64,000 bases of DNA, from positions 15,686,001-15,750,000 of the forward strand of contig JBHGNT010000013.1 in NCBI GenBank assembly GCA_043228905.1, in the 5' to 3' direction. A program made the position numbers and the translations under genes. This DNA is from Azolla caroliniana. Its lineage: Eukaryota > Polypodiophyta. This document shows positions 12,201-26,641 of the stretch, piece after piece (position 1 is the stretch's first letter; every line of letters starts with the position of its first letter). The notes beneath the pieces are model-generated. The model worked only from the letters and a program-made list of their open reading frames with translations. It was not told the DNA's origin and did no database searches.

Positions 12201-13800
12201 GATTGTTATATCACCGATTCACCTATGAGAGCCAAGATGTATCTACGACGAGAAGTACAAATGGTCTCTTTTTTAGATCCAAGGATCAAAACCATCTCCT
12301 TTATGTTGGAACACATAAGAATGTAGTGAATGCGATAGCATTGATTGGTGTAGATCAAAGGCAAATTGTGAGTAATGACCTTACGTGATCTAAATAGGGT
12401 CAATACTAGTCCTCATGATGTAAGGGGACACCAACATACCATAGGATTTATCAAAAATTTATTGATTCCCAATTATTATGGTTGATACAAAGAAATACCA
12501 TAGAAACTATCTTTTTTAGCATCGACGTGTGTCAACCTTACAAAATGTAGCATATATGTAGACCTTAAAGAGGTTCAATTCAAAAAATGATTTAAATACG
12601 AAGTAAAACTTCAAATATTTGATGTTCCCAACCCACTTGCCTAACAATACATCATTATTCCCTAATACCATGGTATACACTCTATATCGTCATGCACACC
12701 TGTTGTAGACTTCAAATAGAGCATTTGTTACCCAAATTCTCCACCGTAATTGTAAGCTCCCTTAAAATATTATGTACACTATGTTCTATATTTTAAATAG
12801 AGCATGTGTATTATGTAAGCCTCAATTTAAAAAAGAAGTATTTTATTGTTATACATACTACTAATCCCTTACCATGCATATTTGTCACTCTCGCAAACAA
12901 AATGTGAATCAGCAAGTATGCAATATTCTCAAAATTGGTTTCTAAGAGTGTTATTATGCTCGTAATTTAGGTCACAAACAAAAATCATTCACTGATTTCC
13001 ACAAAAATTATTTCCTTACAGAAATATCTAAGAGGGGTATTCTAACCCACAAGGAGAAAAAATGAGGTAGCCCCTTTTGGACATAATGCCCGCTTCTCAT
13101 GTCATGAATATTATATTGCCACACTAGTAATCACTTACCATGGGTATTGTCACTCTCACAAAGAAAATGTGAATGAGCAAGTATGCAATATTCTCAACAT
13201 TGGTTTCTAAGAGCATAAAGAATTTATTATGCTTTTAATTTGGGTCACATAAAATAGAGGTTGTGCGTTTTCCCAAAATCTTCTAAATTGTAAGCCCCCC
13301 TAAGAATTCAAGTATTATACTGCTATACCCTGTTATAGCAAGTACATTGGTTTCTAAGGTTATAAGAGTGTTTTAACATTGGTTTCTAATAACATTGGTT
13401 TGTATATTCTTTTAATTTAGGTCTAGGGTAAATCACATGGATATTGTAGAAAACACTTAAGAAAAACGCAAGTATCAATATGAGGTCCTATCAATATGAA
13501 GTCCTATAAGCTCATAAGAGTTTCAAAAACGAATCACGCTTCAAAAAAATAAAAAAACTAGCAGTGACAAACGATAGAGTAAAGCATGAGGATAAATAAA
13601 TCACTGCCTTCAAGATTCTATCAAATATGTGAAGGAAGCCAATCAAACTCTTATTAAGAACACAAAGAAACTCTTCCAACCAAAATTTGCAAAATCTTTA
13701 TTTAAATTCAACAAAGTACCATAATGATTATGACAACATTATTTACCACACTGTAATGATGGCATCTATCATGATCATTATTACGACAATGTTATGTTCT
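9243..13800. other. intergenic region, PPR to alcohol dehydrogenase 3' side
   Basis: No supported gene. It should hold the 3' ends of the PPR gene (+) and the alcohol dehydrogenase gene (-), which converge here. A frame at 12141-12326 contains FLDPRIKTISFM, which resembles the FLDPR motif region of hAT transposases, but stops surround it and no dimerisation domain follows; at most it is a transposase scrap. The rest is AT-rich with short CT repeats (11591-11609). Confidence 0.45.
12861..13249. repeat. diverged direct duplication, spacing about 262 bp
   Basis: The segment at 12861-12973 (ctta ccatg...tgtcactct...aaaatgtgaat...gcaagtatgcaatattctcaa...attggtttctaagag...taatttaggtcac) recurs at 13123-13249 with substitutions and a small insertion. 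Further pieces of attggtttctaa recur at 13350-13400, so the duplicated zone may extend further. Confidence 0.6.
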
Positions 13801-17273
<3,473 letters not shown>

Positions 17274-18853
17274 GTTTAATAATTGATTTAATCAACCAAT
17301 TAATTAAGGGTATTCTTCTTGTTTAATGAGCCCTTGGCCTCTAATAGATTTAATATATTCTTAATCGATCAAATATATTAATACAACTACAACCGATTCT
17401 ATTAATTACTAAGTCTGGATACTTAAAAAGTCTATAATTATGTGGAGTGGATGCATGCGATTAGAGTGATTTTTTCTTTAATTTACAGCTCGCCTTTTTA
17501 AGTAGAGTTCCCAATAATTTATAGAAGGGGGGGGGGGGGGGGGGAGGGGGGCAGGGTTTCATGTGCTGATGCTACGTGGACGGAGGAGAAAAACCAAATT
17601 TATTTATTTATTTATTTATTTATCATTTTTACTTTAAATGTTTTCCTCCAGTAGTAAGTACATACATACATACATACATTTCTTTACATATTTTATTTAT
17701 TCATATATTTATGCTATGCTATTTACTTATTTAGTTTACTCATTCTATTTTTTTTTATGTCATTATCTCATCGGTAGCCTCTCCCCCATTTGGAAGAAGA
17801 TATTTTGTAAGCCACTTTTTTTTGAGCCCACGGTTTCAGACCTTTCATTGAATCCATTTGCTCTCTCTCTCTCTCTCAACTACCTTCCCAGTTTATACTC
17901 TTGTCCATTCACACCTGGCCCACCATCTAGTTGACAAATGGTAAACAAACTTTTTCCCATGGAGATCCTTATCTTGCTTCCTCTTCATCTCCTCGCCCCC
18001 ACCTTCCTCACCGTGAGGAGGAGATTCGCAAAAATATAAAGACCCCGCCAATCCAATTGTATATTACGATATCTATCGTATACATAACATCGAATGTGCA
18101 TTTGTACCGGATGTGTCATGGTGCATACAGTGCACACAAGGTGACACATGCATTCGGATCGAGCCAGGTCATCACAAGAAGAGAATGAAAAAGAGTGCCT
18201 ACATCGTTTTTTCTTCACCTAGATCACTTAATGGCAAGTATATTTGCCCCGCAACCTCTTAGTGCTAGAAATCTACCGGTCATTTACACTTTACACTTGA
18301 TATCATGAAAGCCTTGCAAATCTTCTCATATTTTGGGATTTGTCAAGCCGTAACCTCTACATGAATGTGTATGTTTAACGAGGAATTATAATAATGAATG
18401 GGATAAGTATTAAACCAACTTTTCAAGATATTGTTACTACTAGGTAGTTGTCTTCTAGGCTTTTGGATCCAAGTTAAATCAAGGGTCAATCCAATATTAT
18501 TTTGTACCCATGGGCCATTGAGCAAATATAGGTTGTCGGGATTTGTAGATGAATAATGATATTTGAAAGGACATATTGGGAGTGTCCACCCAAAGCATTC
18601 GTGGTGTTGTTTCGAGGGACAGAGGTTGTGAAAACAAAAAAGACGCAAGCATAGTTATCATGTATTGTTTAATGTTAAAGTGTAAAGAAGAAGACCAGGG
18701 TAAAAAAGGAGAACATGAAGGCTTTTTCCATAGTTCTCAAACATAAACGAGATCAAATAAGACCATACATACTCTAAATCCACTAATGTAGAATGGAAAA
18801 GCTTATCCCAATGAATATTCCCCATTTGTGTTAGACCCCACTCTATTCCAATG
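17274..18853. other. ADH upstream region and spacer to the hAT element
   Basis: Holds the promoter of the minus-strand alcohol dehydrogenase gene. Visible features are an 18-base G run (17527-17544), a TTTA repeat (17598-17622), a short CATA repeat (about 17660-17680) and a CT repeat near 17862-17877. No anaerobic-response element could be assigned with confidence. From 17900 to 18853 no gene is recognised. Confidence 0.45.
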
Positions 18854-20876
18854 TAGTGTTGCCTTTTGACGACCGTTTTGACCGTTTTTTGCCAAATTTA
18901 ACCATATATGAAGGTTAATTTTAAAATGAAACCATCAATCTTGACGGGCATATATTTTATAAAAACGTAAAAATGAAGGTTTAAATTTTGTTAATACCGT
19001 CAAATTTTTGCTAAGTCCAAAACAATTGTACGTGTATTAGTAGTTACAAATTACAATTCATAGGCTATAGCATATAGTATAGGCTATCGCTACATACCAA
19101 GAATTATGTGATTTGGGTGTGCTACTAGAGGTGCCTAATATGCCTAAGTTGGGAAATATCTTCTAGAAATTCAAAGCTCAAACCTAATAAATTCCCCATC
19201 TACTCTTTGATGCTAGATGAAAGTATTGACAATGGATTAAAGTTGCACCTTGCTGTGTATATATTACATACTTACAATGTGGTGGTTGTGGGCCTAAGGA
19301 AATTGAATATATGGGTTTGTGGAAAATTCCCAATGGTAAAGACTATATATGAACATATATTAAACATATTAGGCGATCGATGCCTCAACATGAACAAGTT
19401 GATTAGATTAGCAACTGATGGTGCGTCATCAATAATTGGTAGTGAAATTGGAACAATAACATTAATAAAAAATGGTATCCCAAAATTGGTTGGCGTACAT
19501 TGTATTGCTCCTAGTGAAGCATTGGTTATTTTAGATGTATCTAGAGATATTCGTGAGCTCATTCTTGTAGAAAAAATTGCAAATAAGGTATATGCATGGG
19601 CTAACAATAGTACCAAGCACATGAAATTTGAGAGCTCTTAGAGCAAATGCAATTGGATGCTCATAAACCCTTACAATTTCATAATATTTGTTGGTTGTCA
19701 TGTGGTTAAGTCATGGAAAGACTAGTGAGTATAATGCTTGCAATACTTACTATTTGGAAGAAAGAGAACTTAAAAGAGTGGTATAATAAAGCTTGTATCT
19801 ATAGTGTACAATTTTGCTTTTGTATGATGGCTGATGTGTTCCATTTGATGAATATTTTGAGCTTGAAACTTCAAAAAGAGAATTTGGATGTAACTTCAAC
19901 TGGTGCAGAAATTGATATTACTGTTTCTAATTTGCGGAGGTCTTTCTTGAGAAATGACACATTTGCGGATGGAGCAATGTATTTATCCAAATTCTTAAGA
20001 TGTTCTAAAGTTGGGTTTTTTGAAATAGAGGATAAAGATGGCATTACATATAGATATGAACTATACTTCAAACAAATTCCCATGGATAAAGCAAGTCACA
20101 ATGATAAGAATCTCAATATTGAAAAATCTAAGGGAATGACGCCATTTATAGATGGATCACTTGAAAGTTGTATTAAACTATCTCAAAATTATGTGCAAAA
20201 GATTATTGATGGACTAAATGCAAGGTTCCCTGATTTAAGTTTAAGCCTCTTCAATGCAACAAAATTATTCAGCCCATGCCATTATGCAGAGGATGATGTG
20301 ATTAGGGATAGTAAAACAAAGACATGGTTGGGATTTTTTATTTCTCACTTACAACCAAATGTTGATGTCAATGCATGGCTTCAAAATTTACATGATGCAA
20401 AGGCTTGTGAAATGGAACTCTATAGAGTTGTTGATACTTTACGTTTAAATTGTGAACGTTATACTATGTGTGAAGCTTGGCGTATGTTTTGCAAAATGAA
20501 GGATTGGCAAGATAGTTTCCCTCATTTGATGAAATTATGGCACGCTACTTTGTTTATTCCATCTAACATAGTTTCGTGTGAGAGAGGGTTCTCTAAGCAA
20601 AATCTCATCAAAGAGATGAAAAAAAATCGATTGAATATAGAACATTTAGATGATTTAATGTGAGTCTTATTGAATGGGCCACACATTGAAGAAATACAAT
20701 GAGATCGTGTATATGAAATTTGGAAAGATGCAAAGGATAGAAGGGTTGTTTAGTACGAATATTCGATGTATTTACTTTTTGAAGGGCAATTTTTTTGACA
20801 AACCGTCATTTGACGAGCAATATTTTTGGAATACCGTTCTCATGACATGCAATGTTAGCCGTCAAAAGGCAACACT
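18854..20876 (+). mobile_element. degenerate hAT-superfamily DNA transposon, about 2.0 kb
   Basis: The ends are inverted repeats of 18 bp: tagtgttgccttttgacg at 18854-18871 and its complement (cgtcaaaaggcaacactg) at 20859-20876. Only the first base differs, matching the YAGNG-type ends of hAT elements. Several gacggt/gaccgt-like motifs lie just inside both ends, as expected for subterminal transposase-binding sites. An 8-bp target duplication is not clean: ttccaatg on the left and atccaacg three bases beyond the right end match at six of eight positions. The interior encodes a broken ZNF862/KIAA1586-like hAT transposase. No BED zinc-finger region is recognisable, so the copy is not autonomous. 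Confidence 0.85.
19207..20663 (+). pseudogene. broken hAT transposase
   Basis: Two frames together read as one hAT transposase lacking its N-terminus. The first (19207-19641) has the RNase-H-like segment with LATDGASSIIG and a VHCIA motif in which the expected following His is Pro. A frame change near 19630 moves coding to another frame, where CWLSCG (the RWLSR region) is followed by a TAA at 19707-19709. The second frame (from 19713) runs through to the C-terminal dimerisation region (LWHATLFIPSNIVSCERGFS, then LNIEHLDDLM). One frameshift, one stop, a lost catalytic-region His and a missing N-terminus make it a pseudogene. The reading is direct; the family is assigned from these motifs. Confidence 0.85.
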
Positions 20877-21742
20877 GTGAATCCAACGAATGCAAGTTTC
20901 TTCCAAATTCCAATATTGAATTTATTTTGTAGAGAATGGACAACATAATGTAGTGCCATCATACTTCCAGATACAAAACTTAAGAGCATTTGCACCTTAA
21001 AAATGTGTCAAGACTCTATAAATGCTTAAGAGCCTATATATTCTGTACAACACTAGAGTCTAATATTCCTTGCTTGTTGTGATAGTTAACAAGTTGTTAC
21101 TATATGACAATTATACTTAACATGTATGGTTAACTAATAGTGCTCGACATAGAATTAAATCTAGATATTGATCAAAACGATGACGATTGTTTGAAAGACG
21201 TATGTGTCTTCTTTTCTCGACCAATAATTTCGAAGTTTATTTAGCTTCAATATTCTCCCGTTGGACAATATGTTAAAATGCTAGACAAATGGGTACATGC
21301 GCGAATAATTGTGAATGTGTATGTTGCAACGATAAACGTTGTTGGCATGAATAACCGATAAGAGTCTTTTGCCGTGCAATTGGATTTGATCAAACTACTG
21401 TAATAATCGATGCATCGTTGATCAATTGATTACAGTCGGGGGGATGAATTGGCGTAGTTCCATTAGTTCAATTCGATAGTATGGAAAACATAGTTTAGCT
21501 AGGGGGTAATATAACATGAACATTTTTATCATTTCTCTTAGTTTTCCTGATTTTGTGTGCATCTGTGTGTGTCCGGTTCGATCTCGTCCGAAGAGTTGTC
21601 CCCTCTGCGGCTACGCCTTCTTCGATTCTTCCTGCACACATTCCAGCGCGGAAATCATGTGCTGAAAACTCGTTGATTCTCCCACAGACGAGAAATTTGA
21701 TGCTAGGTCTTCATCCCACAGTCTGTACAATTCTTGATCAGG

Positions 21743-21777
<35 letters not shown>

Positions 21778-22011
21778 TTCTGCCTTACTATTATTTTTTG
21801 TACAATTTGATCTTCATCCCAGAGACGAGAAATTTGATGCTAGATTTTCATCCCACAGTCTGTACAATTCTTGATCAGGTGGAGAGAGAGAGAGAGAGAG
21901 ATTTCATCCATTTCACAAACCTTTTTCTGAGAGAGAGAGAGAGAGAGATTTTCTCTGTCTTACAAGCATTTCCTTTTTTCTTTTTCTAGGCTATACATAT
22001 AGACTAGAGAG
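20877..22011. other. spacer and 5' leader of the basic Ser-rich protein gene
   Basis: No gene is seen between the hAT element and 21500. From about 21545 the sequence looks like promoter and leader, with CT/GA-rich tracts. The leader contains several upstream ATGs in short frames, which may lower translation of the main frame; this is inferred. Confidence 0.45.
21686..21955. repeat. leader duplication with (GA)n tracts, period 137 bp
   Basis: The segment agacgagaaatttgatgcta followed by catcccacagtctgtacaattcttgatcaggtg and a GA repeat occurs at 21686-21772 and again at 21823-21902. A third GA tract lies near 21932-21949. It sits just upstream of the start codon at 22012 and is probably in the transcribed leader. 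Confidence 0.8.
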
Positions 22012-23620
22012 ATGTCATCCCCGGATCTGAACTGCATCAGAAGGATTTCAACCAGCGATGGAGACAAGAAGAGAAGAAGAGACAGACACGATCACAAACG
22101 GAAGAAAGAGGAAAAGGACGATGTCTCAAGAAAGAAGCACAAAACAAGGCATATGAAAGGTAAGGATAATCACCATCACCATAAGTCATCGGCTAAGAAG
22201 AAAACGAAGAAACGTGTCAGTAAAAGAAAGCACGATACGAGTTCTGATAGTAGTAGTAACACTAGTTCTAGTTCTAGCTTCACGAGCACAGAGAGAAGTA
22301 GGCACCATGTCCGTAAAAGACATAATCATAGTCGAAGTCAAAGTGGTAAGAGACGTAACAGAGAGGGTGAGGAAAGGCATTTTAAATCAGATGTAAAAGA
22401 TTGTTACGAAAGATCAGAGGATTGTGAACTTCCAAACTCCCATTTGGAGGGGCCGAAACTAGAGAAAATTGTATCAAACATTTGTCATGAGAAATCAGAA
22501 TCCAGGTCAGAGTTAGTGTCTCATGCAAGGGATGATGAGAACGATGACCACAAAGACTTGATGCATGAAACAATGGATCAGGAAGAGAATTTGATCGGGA
22601 AGAAAGATTTGAGCTTGGAAGTGGAGTTGCGCCAGAAAGCCTTAGCTAATTTCATGAAACATCAAATCAAAATGGATGATCATAAAGGAAGAAGTGTCTC
22701 TTCGTCACATTTTAATAGTGCAAATTGCTCTATTGAAACAATAAATTCCATCGTAAATACTGACACTATTAACACGAATGAAAGGTCTTACATGGATGCT
22801 GATCATAATTCGGTTCCCTTGGCATCCAATAAAATGTTTGTTAAAACAGATAAAAATGTAGGAAATGAGAAGTGTCTGATTGCTAATGACACAGTTTTTC
22901 CTTTACTTGTAAACAATGTGGTCGATGGGCATATCGAAGAAGGGGAAATAATTAGGGACGTGACTGAAATATATACAGGAAATACTCATTCTACTAGTAC
23001 TTCACTAGAAAAAGATCAATTATCTTATGAGAGAGTGGACGAATTGGACCACAAAGGTTGCAGAGAGGAACATAAATTAAAAATCTCTAGTAATTTACAG
23101 GAAGAGGGATTGGCCGTCAACATGGAAATGAAGCCCATGGGTTCTCTTTCAAGGAGTTTGATTGACAATGCTGATTTGCAGCATGAGCAAAATGATGTAG
23201 TAAAACATAATGAACTCAAAGGATCGCAAACTGCTGCTCATGGTCTTCAAGAGAAGATCATGGGAATGATCCCTTCACATGAAGGTGAGAATGCTACTAT
23301 GCCAATTGAGAAAAACTCAAAACTTTCTCCGATGGATGGTTCTCAAGTGCTGACTGATGAACATGAGAGTAGCAACGGGTTTCAGCAGAAAACTATGACT
23401 GTTATGAAAGGAGGAGAAATGGTGCAGGTATGTCTTCCATGTCCTACTTATGCAAATCATTTACAAACTATAGTTTTTTCCTCTTGTAGATTTGAGGCAT
23501 GAAATATAGAGTGTTTGTTCTATATGCCCCATTTGTTTTGCTTTTCTTTTCCAGGTAAGTTACAAAGTATATATCCCAAAAAGAGCTGCTGAACTTGCGA
23601 GGCGAAGAATACAACGCTGA
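22012..23620 (+). CDS. basic, Ser/Lys/His-rich nuclear-type protein with a conserved C-terminal motif
   Basis: Two exons, 22012-23427 and 23555-23620 (GT-AG, phase 0), 493 aa. Residues 17-125 are highly basic and low-complexity (KKRRRDRHDHKRKK, HHHH, a serine run at 77-92, then Arg/His/Ser mixtures), resembling RS-like or nuclear-speckle proteins. Residues 202-218 (LEVELRQKALANFMKH) form a short predicted helix; similar (E)LRQKAL(E/A)N motifs occur in uncharacterised plant proteins. The tail VSYKVYIPKRAAELARR appears only after splicing and looks like the conserved end of the same family, which supports the intron. Reading through the intron gives a 496-aa form with an unrelated tail, so intron retention would remove the motif. 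Function is not known; an RNA-processing role is only suggested by composition. Confidence 0.75.
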
Positions 23621-23737
23621 TCATCGTAATTATCTTAGCAATGAAAAAACTTTATAACAGATGAAACAATTTCTATTTGTATTTCACTTGTTCTGCATTT
23701 CACTACCAGGAGCTTTTTGCTGTGTATTATGCAGTTC

Positions 23738-24229
23738 GATTTTTGAGAGGTGCATTTGGTAAATATATTGAGCCTAAGCTATACAATTAGAGCCATGTCT
23801 TATCTGTCCATTGTAGAATATTATTGTGATTTTATCTGTCGCTCTTTATATCTTTTATTCTAGCAGATTAATTCTATAGGTCAGTCATGTTTGCACATTG
23901 CTAAATAGCAATGTGACCTCGGAAATCCTATGATGTATAGGCTCAATCAGATCTTTGATATATCTTATGTGAATATTGCACTAGATTTTTGAGAGGTGCA
24001 TTTGGTAAATATATTGAGCCTAAGCTATACAATTAGAGCCATGTCTTATCTGTCCATTGTATAATATTATTGTGATTTTATCTGTCGCTCTTTATATCTT
24101 TTATTCTAGCAGATTAATTCTATAGGTCAGTCATGTTTACACATTGCTAAATAGCAATGTGACCTCTGGAATCCTATGATGTATAGGCTCAATCAGATCT
24201 TTGATATATCTTATGTGAATAGTGCACTA
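23738..24229. repeat. near-identical tandem duplication, period 246 bp
   Basis: The unit beginning gatttttgagaggtgcattt at 23738 recurs at 23984. The two 246-bp copies differ at only a handful of positions (for example gtagaatatt versus gtataatatt). It lies just downstream of the basic Ser-rich protein gene and may be in its 3' UTR. The low divergence indicates a recent event. Confidence 0.93.
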
Positions 24230-24959
24230 GCCTTTCTGTGTCTATTTTGATCCGCTAATTAATTTGCCCCCAAGTATGGATCATGTAAAAATAATTTGAA
24301 ATTATGAAAATGGTTGCATGCTACGCATTAGTTTTATCTTTCCTTTTGCACTCTCTGGAACTGCAGAAGATTTTACAGTTAGTGCTCAAATACTACATTA
24401 TATATCTGGATTCTGAAAGATTACATGATCTAAGTTTTTGGATGTTTTTTTCTACAGTTGTAGCACAAAAGTTGCGTAATTATAACGCTTTTTAGATAAT
24501 CAGTTGCTAAGGATTAAAAATGTGTCCATCACATCTATTTTTTTTGTGAGCTTTACTTTGTTAGATGAATGATTATAGCTCAAAACAATTATATGAACAT
24601 AGAGGGATTCTTTGGATTGGCATACAACTAAAGAAAAGCAAGATCTTGAAGACAAAAAAGACATGAATTTTTCTTTGACAAATCTCTAGATGAGCATCAT
24701 GCATAGTTGTAGTCATACATCACAAACCATGTATATGCACAATTAAACTTTTGTTGGCATCAAATATATCCACATGGATAGAGTGTCACTTTTTAGTAGT
24801 CAACGTGAAGTCATTAAGAAGTGTTTGATTATTTAGAAATATATTCAAGGTGTATAATTGTAATTAGACAAAAATGGGAGATGTTCAACATTATATGGGA
24901 AAGAATCCCTCTACCTTGACATTTAGGTTTTTTCCTTCTTTCTTGACATATAGAAGCTA

Positions 24960-25196
24960 GGTCTCTAGCTTTATAGTTAGTTTGTTAAGACATAATAATG
25001 TTGTGGCTTGGGTTTGTTGAATATGGTAATATAGTGGATGTATTCACATTACCCCATTGGACAAACTAGGTTAGGCTATTCTTATAAATAGCATAAAGGG
25101 CAATTGCCTTAGTTTGGTTAGTATATATAACCACTTTGTAAAGTGGTGGTTGTATTGCCTATCTTTAATAATACAGTTAGGATTGTGTGCCTCTTG

Positions 25197-25233
<37 letters not shown>

Positions 25234-25380
25234 ATTCAAGCTTCCATTTATATTTGTCTTTGTATTTCATCACGTACACAAAGTGTACCATTGTTCTAGA
25301 CAAGATTATCACTTTACCCTTTAATCAAAGACGACCAACCTCCAACAGGATTGACAATATTTGATTTCAAGGCGTTTCAT
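24960..25380 (+). mobile_element. possible copia-type LTR remnant
   Basis: The segment has an LTR-like layout: TATA-like ttataaata (25081-25089), a CT repeat (25199-25229), then gtttca at 25374-25379 directly followed by tggtaatagg, which resembles the primer-binding site tggtatcaga seen after many plant copia LTRs. Downstream, one frame reads DDKLPLFNG, reminiscent of the start of copia gag. No reverse transcriptase or second LTR is visible. This is inference from layout. Confidence 0.3.
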
Positions 25381-25690
25381 GGTAATAGGTGTGTTTCATT
25401 GCCATAACGTTTCTCAGGATCCATATGATGACAAATTACCATTGTTTAATGGATCGTTGTCTAAAAGAAATTCTATCTTGTATATCATCACGTACACAGA
25501 GTGAACCATTGTTCTAGACAAGATTATCACTTTACCCTTTAATCAAAGACGACCAACCTCCAACAGGATTGACAATATATGATTTCAAGACGTTTCATGG
25601 TAATAGGTGTGTTTCATGACCATAACCTTTTATCATGATCCATATGATGACAAATTACCATTGTCTAAAAGAAATTCCATCTTGTATATT
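25268..25690. repeat. tandem duplication, period 218 bp
   Basis: The block catcacgtacacaaagtg...ccattgttctagacaag...gaccaacctccaacagg...tggtaataggtgtgtttcat...gatccatatgatgacaaatt starts at 25268 and recurs from 25486. The second copy has lost a short internal part (tttaatggatcgttg). It overlaps the putative LTR end and primer site, so both were duplicated. Confidence 0.9.
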
Positions 25691-26522
25691 AGTTATTCTC
25701 ATTTAAATTTGTCAAATTGGCCTAAAAATTTATCATCCTCTACAAAATCAATTCATATTCCAATGGAGAATGTAACAAGTGATATTCTCATAAGAACCAT
25801 GATGTTGAAGTAACAAAGGTAGGGTATCAAATAACCATATTCCAAACATTTTGCAACACTTTAGTTTGAACAATGTTTTAGTCTTGAGAATGCAACATTC
25901 ATGTGATCATTGTCTACACCAAAGACCAAAGTGCATACAAACCAAAAAATGAATAATATCATTAGATGTTAATAGGTTATGTAAACAATGCACATGACGA
26001 TATTGAATGATGCTTTGGGAAGAGCCCTAAGATTCTATGTTGCTCATATCAATGACATATACACATTGTACACTGACAATTAGCACTCCAATGCTTGATG
26101 ATGGAGGGGGGGAGTTGCCTCCTACATGTTGTGCTACACACACTTAAAACTTTATATTACTCTAGCATTTACACAATAATGAGATGAATGATCCTAGGCC
26201 AATCGGGTGATTGAAGAGCTGAACTATGCATTGAAATAAAAATTTGGGTCCAATGACAAAAACCATGTTCGATTGGAACTTTGGGTCAACAATCTAACAC
26301 CAACATGATCGAGTAAGGATTGAGAGGCATGGGAACAAATCAAACGCACTGAAAACATAGGAATGCCCACATTTGTTATTTTTCAAGAAAAAATACCAAG
26401 GAACCCGATTATGGTACAAATTTGACGCTTCTAAGGGGCAGGGGTAATCCAGTAATATTTTAACGCTGAGGGCAACAACTGTAAATACCCAAATTATATT
26501 ACGGAAGAGACGTTCGTGAGAA

Positions 26523-26556
<34 letters not shown>

Positions 26557-26641
26557 GTATCGAAAACCAATCATTTCTCTCTCCATTCTTCTGTTTTTTT
26601 TCGTAATTTGCCTTCCCTTACACACAGAGAGAGAGAGAGAT

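Larger units (their letters stand above)
24230..26641. other. intergenic region with retroelement-like remnants and ZNF706-like promoter
   Basis: No intact gene. It includes a possible LTR-like remnant, a 218-bp duplication (listed separately) and the leader of the ZNF706-like gene, which carries GA-repeat tracts at 26522-26556 and 26623-26640. Confidence 0.45.

Noticed and set aside
18343-18648. 101-codon minus-strand frame suspected to be a copia fragment
   Set aside because: A faint resemblance of a short stretch to retroelement sequence could not be backed by any catalytic or zinc motif.
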